Below, in pieces: positions 21,719 through 28,597 of a DNA stretch of 28,597 nucleotides (positions are counted from its first letter, which is position 1; each line of letters starts with the position of its first letter). This stretch comes from JBBSHS01 sp038232515 (GTDB taxonomy: Bacteria; Actinomycetota; Acidimicrobiia; Acidimicrobiales; JAUJNH01), in the NCBI GenBank assembly GCA_038232515.1, contig JBBSHS010000029.1:1-28597 (forward strand). Reading direction: 5' to 3'. Both the position numbers and the translations under genes were made by a program. A model generated the notes under the pieces. It saw only the letters and a list, made by a program, of their open reading frames with translations, was not told where the DNA came from and searched no databases.

Positions 21719-23158
21719 CTAAACGACGACCGGGCCGTTGAAGGGCTGTCCGGGGAAGGCCCAGTAGTAGGCGGTTTCATCGCCGGCCGTCTTGACGACC
21801 ACGTCAGCCTCACCGCTGGAGCGAACCGCCAGTGACGGCGCCGAGTACACCGCACCGGGCAGGAGCGTCCCGTTGAACCCTCGCCCGGGGAAGGCCCAGT
21901 AGTAGGCCAACTGGGCGTTCACACCTTGCACGACCACGTCCACCTCCCCGCTGGGACGCACGGCCAGCGACGGGGCCGACAAGGCCGGCCCCAAGGCCAC
22001 GGGCCCGTTGAAGCCCTGCCCCGGGAAGGCCCAGTAGTAGTCCAACCGGTTGTCCGCACCCTGGGCCACCACGTCGACCTCCCCGCTGGGACGCACGGCC
22101 AGTGACGGGGCCGAGTAAGCGGCGCCGGGCATGACCGGGCCGTTGAACCGCTGGCCCGGGAAGGCCCAGTAGTAGTTCAACCGGTTGTCCGCCCCCTGCG
22201 CCACCACGTCGACCTCCCCGCTGGGACGCACGGCCAGCGACGGCGCCGAGTAAACCGGATCCGCCAGGACCGTGCCGTTGAAACCCTGGCCGGGAAAGGC
22301 CCAGTAGTAGTCCAACCGGTTGTCCGCCCCCTGGACGACCACGTCGACCTCCCCGCTGGGACGCACGGCCAGGGACGGGGCCGACAAGGCCGGACCGAGT
22401 ACCACGGGACCGTTGAACCCCTGGCCCGGGAAGGCCCAGTAGTAATCCAACCGGTTGTCCGCCCCCTGCGCCACCACGTCGACCTCCCCGGTGGAACGCA
22501 CGGCCAGCGCCGGGGGCGAGAATGACGCCGGAGGTACCGGGTTCCAGAGGCTGTCGGCGATGAGCTGGGCAGCCGGTTCTTCCGGGTCGTACGCATCTGG
22601 ATAGCCGGAGCGTTGAACGGCTTGGCAGATGGCTCCTATGTCGCCCGTCATCCAGGTGTCGTTCGGGTAGGCGCTGCGCATGACGCGAAGAAAAGCATTG
22701 GTGGCGTACACGGGATCGGTAACTTGTTGAGGAGTGCCCCAGCCCTGTGATGGTTGCTGCTGGAACAAACCCAGGCTTGTTCCGTTTCCCGGTGCCGTCG
22801 CGGTGTAGTTGCGCAGGGTGCTCTCGGTGATCGCTGCGGTCAGGGCGATCACCGCTGCCCGTTCAGGCAGGCCATTGCTCCTTACGGTGCTGGTGATGAT
22901 GCCAGCACAAGACACCTGTCCCGAATCGATACCGCTCATTCGCGGTGTGCTGATCTTCGGTGACAGTTGGTGGGCGAGGGCGGCATCGGCTGCCGTGGGA
23001 CCTTCGGAAGTGCAGTTCGAGTATGGGAGGCTGCTTGCCGGGCCGGAACTCACGGCGGGACCGGCCGGGCCCGGCTGTGTACTCGCCGACGCCGCCGAGG
23101 GCGAGAGCCCTAGTGCCAGCATCGCCAAGAGGCTCAAGGTGGCGAGCGCCATGCGCAC
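21719..23158 (-). CDS. Secreted lysozyme-like protein with six PLL/lectin-type repeats
   Basis: GTG 23156-23158 (VRMALATLSLLAMLALGLSP) gives a signal peptide ending near SAASA; AGGGG lies just upstream. An upstream ATG (23320) would add 54 basic residues and is unlikely. Residues ~45-205 resemble an actinobacterial lysozyme/transglycosylase-like domain: ALTAAITESTLRN with a candidate catalytic Glu, SLGLFQQQPSQGWGTPQQVT, DPVYATNAFLRVM, and QAVQRSGYPDAYDPEEPAAQ. The rest is six repeats of 45 aa, consensus APSLAVRPSGEVDVVAQGAD then NRLDYYWAFPGQGFNGPV, probably a beta-propeller that binds carbohydrate. The likely role is cell-wall or polysaccharide hydrolysis outside the cell. It has 479 aa and converges with dcd. 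Confidence 0.82.
   Translation of the reverse strand: MRMALATLSLLAMLALGLSPSAASASTQPGPAGPAVSSGPASSLPYSNCTSEGPTAADAALAHQLSPKISTPRMSGIDSGQVSCAGIITSTVRSNGLPERAAVIALTAAITESTLRNYTATAPGNGTSLGLFQQQPSQGWGTPQQVTDPVYATNAFLRVMRSAYPNDTWMTGDIGAICQAVQRSGYPDAYDPEEPAAQLIADSLWNPVPPASFSPPALAVRSTGEVDVVAQGADNRLDYYWAFPGQGFNGPVVLGPALSAPSLAVRPSGEVDVVVQGADNRLDYYWAFPGQGFNGTVLADPVYSAPSLAVRPSGEVDVVAQGADNRLNYYWAFPGQRFNGPVMPGAAYSAPSLAVRPSGEVDVVAQGADNRLDYYWAFPGQGFNGPVALGPALSAPSLAVRPSGEVDVVVQGVNAQLAYYWAFPGRGFNGTLLPGAVYSAPSLAVRSSGEADVVVKTAGDETAYYWAFPGQPFNGPVVV
21722..22531 (-). repeat. Six tandem 135-bp coding repeats
   Basis: The stretch CTGGGACGCA recurs at 21951, 22086, 22221 and 22356, exactly 135 bp apart; the outer two copies are diverged there. 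The near-identity of the inner copies points to recent duplication or gene conversion. The repeats encode the 45-aa lectin-type blades. Confidence 0.95.
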
Positions 23159-23429
23159 CTTGCCCCTCGGCCGACATGTGCTCTCGCCTGCCCTACCGCA
23201 CCTGGGAGGCTCGGCTACGGCCTTCCCACACCGTCGAGGCTTCCCACTCCTCGACCAACCGGCGCCGAGCGGACCGCTGATGCCGTCCTGGGAGATGCCG
23301 GCCAGCCCGACGTCTGCCATGTCCCTGGAGGCTAGCGCCCACGGTAGGGACGGCTCCGCCGACCACGACTGCTCTCAGCGGCGCGGCCGATGGAACCCTG
23401 GGGCCGCCGACCTCGCCCTTCCCCCAGTA

Positions 23430-23475
23430 GGGGTAACAGGACTCGAACCGGTGACCTCACGCGTGTGAAGCGTGC
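23430..23475 (-). tRNA. tRNA-Val(CAC) 3' half, likely attachment-site remnant
   Basis: On the minus strand: a perfect anticodon arm CACGC-TTCACAC-GCGTG (23459-23475, anticodon CAC), variable loop AGGTC, a T-arm ACCGG-TTCGAGT-CCTGT with one mismatch, and TACCCCT as the 3' acceptor strand. No matching 5' acceptor strand (AGGGGTA) or normal D-arm is found upstream. A CTCG-GCGAAGT-CGAG hairpin occupies that place. This is what remains when an integrative element duplicates the 3' part of a tRNA gene. A decayed complete tRNA gene is the alternative. Confidence 0.6.
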
Positions 23476-24661
23476 TGCCTCGACTTCGCCGAGCAGCGGA
23501 TTTGGGTAACACCGCAGCTCAGGGCTGTTTTGGCTTGACCGCCAGTGACCGCCATTGACCTCCTTTTTCCGCTGGATCGGGCCACGCCAAGGGCACGCCG
23601 CCCGGGCTCGGCCCTGTGCTCGCCCCCATGGGTGGAGCTTGACCGCGCCCGGCGTGCCGACAGGTGCTGCTCACGTGAACCCGGACCCACTCCCGCGCAC
23701 GGCGCTCCAGATGCTGCCCTTCCATGAGGAGGCGGCGCGCTCGCGCCAGTTGACGGACCCTCGCGACAGGAACGGGCGGGCGGTTGTCGGCAGAAGGGCA
23801 CGGGGCACCGCTTGCCGCCCGCCCACCCACCGGCCGGGCGGACCTACCCAACGTGGACCCTGGCCCAGATTGTGGTGCAGTACCGCGCTGCTGACCGGAG
23901 CCGTCGGTTGTGCCAGCGCAGTTCTCCGGCGCTCTGCTTGTCCCAACCTTCGTCGCCGATGAGCCCCCTGCGCGTCATGCACCACGCCGCCGTCCGTTGC
24001 GTCCGTCGGCTGTCGCCACGTCCGTTGAGCAGGCGGTTCGCGGCGGCCCTCGTCCGTCTGGTGCGGTGCTGCTGCGCCGAGTCCGTGATCATTTCGTGAT
24101 CAATGCACAGGGATCGCCACCGCTCCCGTACACCACGTCCCTGGACGCCACGCCGGGTGTGAGGCCAACGTGCTCGGCCGCGGGGACCCGGGCCGGCAGC
24201 GAACGTCTGGGGCTCCACCGCAGGTCATGCGGGTGGGACGACATGCCGCCATTCCACCCGGGCTGTGAACACGTCCGCCAGCCCTGAATTCGCGATGTTC
24301 GGCGCCGCGGGTTCCTGACGTGCGGATGTGGCTGAACGATCCGCTGGCGGTCAGGTCAGGTCGATTCGTTCGGCGGCGACGGTGGCAGCCCGCAGCGAGA
24401 AACGGAGGCGCCGCCGTTACTCGTAGGTCGAACGCAGTCCGGGTGAGCTCTCCCCGGCGGGCGCGCCGGGCGACTCCGCACCCCGGCCGCCGGTTAGCCC
24501 CCCGCGGCTGGTGGTGCCAGCACGATCGACGTCGGACCGCGGGCTGCTTAGGGTGGGCGCCGGTGGTCGAACGATCCGCGGTGATCCCGGTGGAGGCTGC
24601 GGCCATGCCGGGAGGGCCGAGCTCCTCTTCCCGGTGGACCCCCGGCTGCCTGGTCGGCTGA
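23476..24661. other. About 1.2 kb without a supportable gene
   Basis: Open frames here have no ribosome sites, are rich in Arg/Pro/Ala from GC content, and match no family I know. Low-GC patches such as the GTGATCATTTCGTGATCA stretch (24085-24102) differ from the neighbouring coding DNA. It may be element DNA in decay. I see no tRNA, CRISPR or insertion-sequence ends. Confidence 0.5.
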
Positions 24662-27115
24662 GTGACGACCGCACGCAGGACGGCTCTTTTTGCCTACCTC
24701 CTGAGGCCCACGATCCGCCGACATCGGCGGAGCTATGCCGCCGTGGCCGTGCTGCTGGGGTTGACCTGCGGCCTCAGCCTGTCCTCGATCGCCGGGGCCC
24801 GACGCACTCAGTCGGCCTACCCTCGCTTCCTGCGCTCGGCCAAGGCGTCGACGATGTCGGTGACCGATGGGATATTCGACCCCAGTACCGACGCGACGGT
24901 GGCCTCCTTCCCCGACGTGGTGCAGGCCAGGACCTACGTGTCGTTCAACGTCGTCGTTCTGGTCGGGGGCAATCCTGACTTCGGTCAGGACCTGGAACCG
25001 AGCGGGACCCTCGACGGGCGCTTTTTCGACCAGGACCGCTTTGCCCCCACGAAGGGGCGCCGCCCGGCCCCAGGTCGGCCCGACGAGATCGCAGTCAACG
25101 AGTTCGCGGCGACCCGTTTCGGTTACCGCGTGGGCCAGAGACTGGAGCTGGGCCTTTTCTCCCAGGAGCAGGCCGGGGACCCGAGCTACCACTGGCATCC
25201 ACCGCCTCCCAAGCAGCGCACGACGGTGACGATCGTCGGCATCGGGCTGTTCCCCGACGAGGTTCTCCAGGACGACGGGGACCGCACGACTCGCATGCTG
25301 CTGACCCCGGCGTACACAGAGTCGGCCAGGGCGTACGTGACCTACGGGTTTCAGGGCCTCGTGCTGGCCCACGGTGATGCTGACGTGGACGCCACCAAGC
25401 GGAGGTTCGCCACTGTGGCGCCACCCGGGACGAGCCTGTTCCGGGTGACGTCGGTCGACGAGTTCCACGCCCTGCAGGCGGTTAGGCCGCTCTCGATCGC
25501 CCTCGGCCTCTTCGGCGCCATCGCCGGACTGGCGGGGATGGTGCTGGTGGCGCAGGCCCTCAGCCGGCTCATGCGCCTGGAGCGCAACGAAAGGGCTGTG
25601 GTGCGGGCCCTGGGGGCGACCCCGGGCGCTCTCACAGGCGGGACCCTGGTGGCCCCGGCCCTCGCCATCCTGATCGGGACCGTCATCGGCGTCGTCCTGG
25701 CTGTGGCGATGTCGCCGGCGATGCCCATCGGTCCGGTGCGCAAGGTCGAGGTCGCCCGCGGGTTCGACGTCGACGCCACTGTCATGGGCCTCGGCGCGCT
25801 GGTGGTCATCGTGGTGCTGCTGGCGCTGACCGCAGCGACGGCGTGGGGCGAGCTGCCACACCGCGTGGTGAACCGGCGCCGGTCGTCCGCCCGTCCGTCG
25901 GGGATCGTGACGGCGGCGGCGTCGGCGGGAATCGGGCCGGCCGCCGTCACCGGACTGCGTTTCGCGCTCGAGCCCGGCGATGCCGCCACGGCGGTTCCCG
26001 TGCGCTCGGTCATCCCCAGTGCCGCGGTTGCGGTCATCGCACTGGTGGGGTCCATCACCTTCGGTGCCAGCCTGAACACGCTGGTCCACCACCCCAGGCT
26101 GTACGGCTGGAGCTGGGACGCGACCGTCATCGACGGCCGGGGGTACGGAAACCTGCAGATCGACAAGGCCCACGCGCTCCTGGACCATGACCCTCACGTG
26201 GCCACTTGGTCGGGGGCCTACTTCGGTTCCGACAGCATCGACGGACGGGACGTCCCGTTGCTGGGAATGGACCCGGGCAGCGTGGTGTCCCCGCCGATCC
26301 TGCACGGACGGGCCCTGGAGGATCCGAGCGAGGCTGTTCTCGGAGCCGCTACCGCGGCGCAGCTGCACAGGCGGATCGGCGACACCGTCACCCTCGCCGA
26401 GGACGGTGGCCCGCACCAACTGAGGATCGTCGGCATCGCCACTCTCCCCACCGTGGGCATCGTCCACGGCGCCCACACCTCCCTCGGGGTGGGCGCCATC
26501 GTCGCTTCCCGGCTGGTGCCCGGTTTCGACCGTGACATCACCAACAACATCGGTACTTTCGGTCCAAACGCCATCTTCATCCGCTACCGCCGGGGAACGG
26601 ACACCCGGGCGGAGACGGCGCGCCTGCAACGCGAGGTGGCTCCCATTGCGGACCTCGCCATGGCGAGCGTCGTACCTGCAGAACGACCAGCCGAGATAGT
26701 GAACTCCAGCTCCGTCGGCACGGCCCCAGCCCTGCTGGCCGCCACTCTCGTCCTCGGCGCCGTCGTGTCGCTGGGCTTGGCTCTCGGAGCTTCGGTACGC
26801 CGCCGCCGCCGCGACCTGACGCTGCTCAAGGCGCTCGGCTTCACCCGGCGCCAACTTGCCGCCACGATCTCGTGGCAGGCCACGGCCACGGTCGCCATCG
26901 GGCTGCTCGCCGGCCTTCCCATCGGGGCGGTGGTCGGACGGGCCTCGTGGAACCTCTTCGCCCACAAGCTCGAGGTCGTGCCCGAACCCACCGTCCCGTT
27001 GCTGGCGTTGCTCGGCGTGGTCATCGGTGCGGTTGCCATCGCCAACGCCGCCGCCGCCATACCCGCCCGTACCGCTCGCAGGGTCAGCCCATCTCAGGCG
27101 TTGGGCGGGGATTGA
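24662..27115 (+). CDS. FtsX-like ABC transporter permease (MacB type), no ATPase beside it
   Basis: An 817-aa protein with the two-module layout of long FtsX-like permeases. TM1 is near residues 23-45 (YAAVAVLLGLTCGLSLSSIA), followed by a large extracytoplasmic MacB_PCD-like domain (~50-270). A helix group follows at ~275-300, 320-350 and 373-395. Another helix (~450-470) precedes a second extracytoplasmic domain (~470-685). The C-terminal helices are at ~690-712, 738-760 and 778-803, with the coupling segment DLTLLKALGFTRRQLAATIS. Such permeases move lipids, lipoproteins or peptides with a LolD/MacB-type ATPase, normally adjacent. None lies within this window. The GTG 24662 start has no clear ribosome site. 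Confidence 0.85.
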   Translation: MTTARRTALFAYLLRPTIRRHRRSYAAVAVLLGLTCGLSLSSIAGARRTQSAYPRFLRSAKASTMSVTDGIFDPSTDATVASFPDVVQARTYVSFNVVVLVGGNPDFGQDLEPSGTLDGRFFDQDRFAPTKGRRPAPGRPDEIAVNEFAATRFGYRVGQRLELGLFSQEQAGDPSYHWHPPPPKQRTTVTIVGIGLFPDEVLQDDGDRTTRMLLTPAYTESARAYVTYGFQGLVLAHGDADVDATKRRFATVAPPGTSLFRVTSVDEFHALQAVRPLSIALGLFGAIAGLAGMVLVAQALSRLMRLERNERAVVRALGATPGALTGGTLVAPALAILIGTVIGVVLAVAMSPAMPIGPVRKVEVARGFDVDATVMGLGALVVIVVLLALTAATAWGELPHRVVNRRRSSARPSGIVTAAASAGIGPAAVTGLRFALEPGDAATAVPVRSVIPSAAVAVIALVGSITFGASLNTLVHHPRLYGWSWDATVIDGRGYGNLQIDKAHALLDHDPHVATWSGAYFGSDSIDGRDVPLLGMDPGSVVSPPILHGRALEDPSEAVLGAATAAQLHRRIGDTVTLAEDGGPHQLRIVGIATLPTVGIVHGAHTSLGVGAIVASRLVPGFDRDITNNIGTFGPNAIFIRYRRGTDTRAETARLQREVAPIADLAMASVVPAERPAEIVNSSSVGTAPALLAATLVLGAVVSLGLALGASVRRRRRDLTLLKALGFTRRQLAATISWQATATVAIGLLAGLPIGAVVGRASWNLFAHKLEVVPEPTVPLLALLGVVIGAVAIANAAAAIPARTARRVSPSQALGGD

Positions 27116-27155
27116 ACCGGACGTTCCCGGATGGAGCCGCCGACGGTTCGGCCGG

Positions 27156-27345
27156 TGCCGGCTCGCGGACGCCCCTACAGCACAGGCCGTAGGGGGCAGC
27201 CCCGCGGTGGTCGTGGGCGACATCGACACCGACACCGACTTCCACCACCCCGACCTGCGTCAGAACCTCGACTTCGCCGACAGCGTCTCGTGCATCGGCG
27301 GGGTGCCCGACCAGACGCCGGCGGCCTGGAACGACGACCCTTTTG
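27156..27345 (+). pseudogene. Subtilisin-like (S8) protease fragment
   Basis: One frame reads ADAPTAQAVGGSPAVVVGDI, DTDTDFHHPDLRQNLDFADS and VSCIGGVPDQTPAAWNDD. This is the catalytic-Asp block of S8 proteases, which normally reads DIDTGxDxxHPDL and is followed by GHGTH. The Gly after DT is changed, and the sequence breaks off just where GHGTH should come. No His or Ser block is found nearby, so only about 60 codons of a secreted protease remain, 40 bp after the permease. Confidence 0.7.
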
Positions 27346-27602
27346 CCTCACGTCAAATCCTCCGAGAAGGCTGAGTCGTTGCCTCAGGTAGAACCTCCGG
27401 CTGGGAGCGGTGGTTGAAGGCGGTGTTGACACGGGGCTTGGCAGGTGCGGGGATCTTGGTCAGCGCCAGGCGTTCGAGCTGGCTGGTGAGCGCCTGGATC
27501 TGGCGCAGAGGTTCCCGGGATGGACGCCGGCCATGGCCGTTCGCAGCTGAGATCGACAGGGCTCCGTGGTGGCCTGGTGGTCGAGGATTCGCTGTCAGGG
27601 GG
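27346..27602. other. Unassigned stretch with a possible minus-strand C-terminal fragment
   Basis: On the minus strand (about 27500 to 27360) the frame LRQIQALTSQLERLALTKIP then APAKPRVNTAFNHRSQP has fair protein character, like the helical C-terminus of an unknown protein. It has no start nearby. Nothing else is recognisable. Confidence 0.3.
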
Positions 27603-28019
27603 TGGCTGCCCTGGGCCGGCGAGGTGCGGACCACCGACCTGTACAAGGGTGCCACCGAGTTCTGCCGGGTCACCGCGATCCCCCACTTCGCCCGCCCAGG
27701 TCTTCGGCGAGTTGGCCGCAGCTGACCACTTCCACGGCTTGGACCGGACCCAGTTCCGGGCTGGCGCCGCCCACCTCCTGTCCGAGGTGAACATGCTCCA
27801 CCCCGTCCGCGAGGGCAACGGCAGGGTCAGCGGGCGTTCCTGTCGAGCCTGGCCCGCCAAGCCGGATGGCATCTCGACTGGACCCACGCCGACCCCGCCC
27901 GCAACCTCGCAGCCTCGATCGCCGCCTACGAAGGCGACGAACGCCCGCTCGCCGCCCTGCTTGACGACCTCACCACACCAGAACAGCCCGACTGGACCGG
28001 GCGCGCTCCACGTCGGTGA
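27603..28019 (+). pseudogene. Fic/DOC-family protein, frameshifted
   Basis: Three frames together give one Fic domain. Frame 1: WLPWAGEVRTTDLYKGATEF (from 27603). Frame 2: QVFGELAAADHFHGLDRTQF and LLSEVNMLHPVREGNGR (motif at 27799-27825). Frame 3: QRAFLSSLARQAGWHLDWTH, ADPARNLAASIAAYEGDERP, ending at TGA 28017-28019. The Fic motif HPFx(D/E)GNGR is present as HPVREGNGR. At least two frameshifts and no start codon show it is dead. Fic proteins AMPylate targets and often serve in toxin-antitoxin modules; no antitoxin is seen. Confidence 0.75.
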
Positions 28020-28064
28020 TGCCCCAGGCGCCGGAGGGCAGGGGTAGAAGCCCAGCGCAGCCCG

Positions 28065-28597
28065 TCATAGTCCTAGGTACTTCGACGCGGGGTAGGAGAA
28101 CAGCTCGCCGTCGTCGATGTAGCCGCGGACGGTCTGGGTGGAGGTGTGCCCAGTAGTCCGCATGATCGTCCGCTCGCTGGCCCGTTGCGGGCGGCGGTGG
28201 TGGCGTGGCCACGCCGGAGGCTGTGGCCGGCGAAGTCGCCGGTGTGCGCCCGAGGCCGCTTATGTGCCGCTTCACGATCAGGGCCACCCCTGGGCGGAGA
28301 GGGGCCCGAGAAGCCGGTCGTGCCGGTCGACCCGGCGGAACACCGGGCCGCTGATGATGGCCGAGGTGGTCAGCCAGGTGCGCCAGGCCCGGACCGGGCA
28401 GGTGGCCGGATCGGTGCCATAGACGATCTCGACCCGGCGGCCCTTGCCCTCCTGGTGCACCACAGAGGATTCGGTGTCTCACCGGGACGGACCGAACCAT
28501 TCTGGTTCCCCCGAGAGCCACCGCGCTCCGACGCTGGCCGCCGCGACAGGCGAGACGACCTCCATCTTCGCTTGCCACGGCGAGCCCAACGGCTCTA
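28065..28597 (-). pseudogene. Tyrosine recombinase (phage/element integrase), frameshifted
   Basis: The C-terminal catalytic domain is recovered by joining frames on the minus strand. The pieces are EGKGRRVEIVYGTDPATCPV and RAWRTWLTTSAIISGPVFRR (28278-28463), ALIVKRHI (about 28262-28285), AHTGDFAGHSLRRGHATTAA (about 28177-28250), and ASERTIMRTTGHTSTQTVRG then YIDDGELFSYPASKYLGL (28065-28181). The catalytic HSLRRG arginine, GHTS histidine and final RGYI tyrosine are all visible but in different frames. A TGA also precedes the first piece. The gene probably continues past the window edge. With the tRNA-Val remnant it marks an old integrated element. Confidence 0.8.

Noticed and set aside
21900..22540. 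Regularly spaced repeats resembling a CRISPR or satellite array
   Set aside because: The 135-bp units are continuous, in frame and encode 45-aa protein repeats; there are no short palindromic repeats with unique spacers.
23545..24606. Several overlapping ORFs in the gene-free stretch
   Set aside because: No ribosome sites, no recognisable domains, Arg/Pro/Ala-rich in every frame, and mutually overlapping on both strands.
24548..27235. Very long minus-strand ORF (895 codons) opposite the permease
   Set aside because: It is antisense to a well-supported FtsX-like permease and its composition (Gly/His/Gln/Arg-rich, no domains) is what GC-rich codon structure produces on the other strand.

Overview
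The window is GC-rich bacterial DNA with frequent GTG starts, dense overlapping operons and Actinomycetota-type protein families. A high-GC actinobacterium is likely, possibly of the Acidimicrobiia, but nothing here fixes the lineage. The genetic code is standard: TGA ends many genes, often inside 4-bp ATGA or GTGA start/stop overlaps.

Layout. 1-387: end of a cation/Ca2+ exchanger. 551-1267 (-): fatty-acid desaturase. 1498-9443 (+): cobalamin block cobO, then cobI, cobM, cbiD, cobL, a cbiG-cbiH fusion, a 2x[4Fe-4S] ferredoxin, cbiC and cbiX, the last eight chained by 4- or 8-bp overlaps. CbiD, CbiG and CbiX indicate the early-cobalt (anaerobic-type) route; cbiJ/cobK is not in the window. 9485-11481 (-): SRPBCC protein, a 46-aa ORF, a Pro/Thr-rich single-pass protein and an MscS channel. 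11524-15766 (+): a thiophilic-metal region with a Cys-rich DUF326-type protein, a MerR-type promoter, an HMA metallochaperone, a P1B-type ATPase with a YPC instead of CPC motif, a MerR regulator and a rhodanese-CBS protein. 15763-16448 holds gene debris. 16485-17632: divergent marR/yceI pair sharing twin operators. 17714-21671 (+): stand-alone NuoF-like protein, sigma-70 factor, tandem-domain dCTP deaminase. 21719-23158 (-): secreted lysozyme-like protein with six 45-aa lectin-type repeats. 23430 to the end: a decayed integrated region with a tRNA-Val 3' half, about 1.2 kb without genes, an FtsX-like permease lacking its ATPase, and broken subtilase, Fic and tyrosine-recombinase genes.

The most notable signal is the rhodanese-CBS gene (15065-15766). 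Its reading frame is interrupted only by one in-frame TGA (15272-15274), exactly where the catalytic cysteine of the rhodanese loop is expected (UGA-D-M-S-P-R-A-A, i.e. C-x4-R). Coding continues perfectly afterwards. Twelve nucleotides downstream lies a perfect 7-bp stem with a 5-nt loop carrying G at loop position 2, positioned as in bacterial SECIS elements. This is a candidate selenocysteine-containing sulfurtransferase at the end of a MerR-controlled metal-efflux operon. Selenocysteine machinery is not visible in the window, so this stays a hypothesis.

The HMA protein, P1B ATPase and MerR regulator overlap by 4 bp and are probably one autoregulated transcript responding to a soft metal ion. 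The cobalamin genes would carry factor II/precorrin-2 through ring contraction to (cobalt-)precorrin-8/cobyrinate, with CobO adenosylating the corrinoid.
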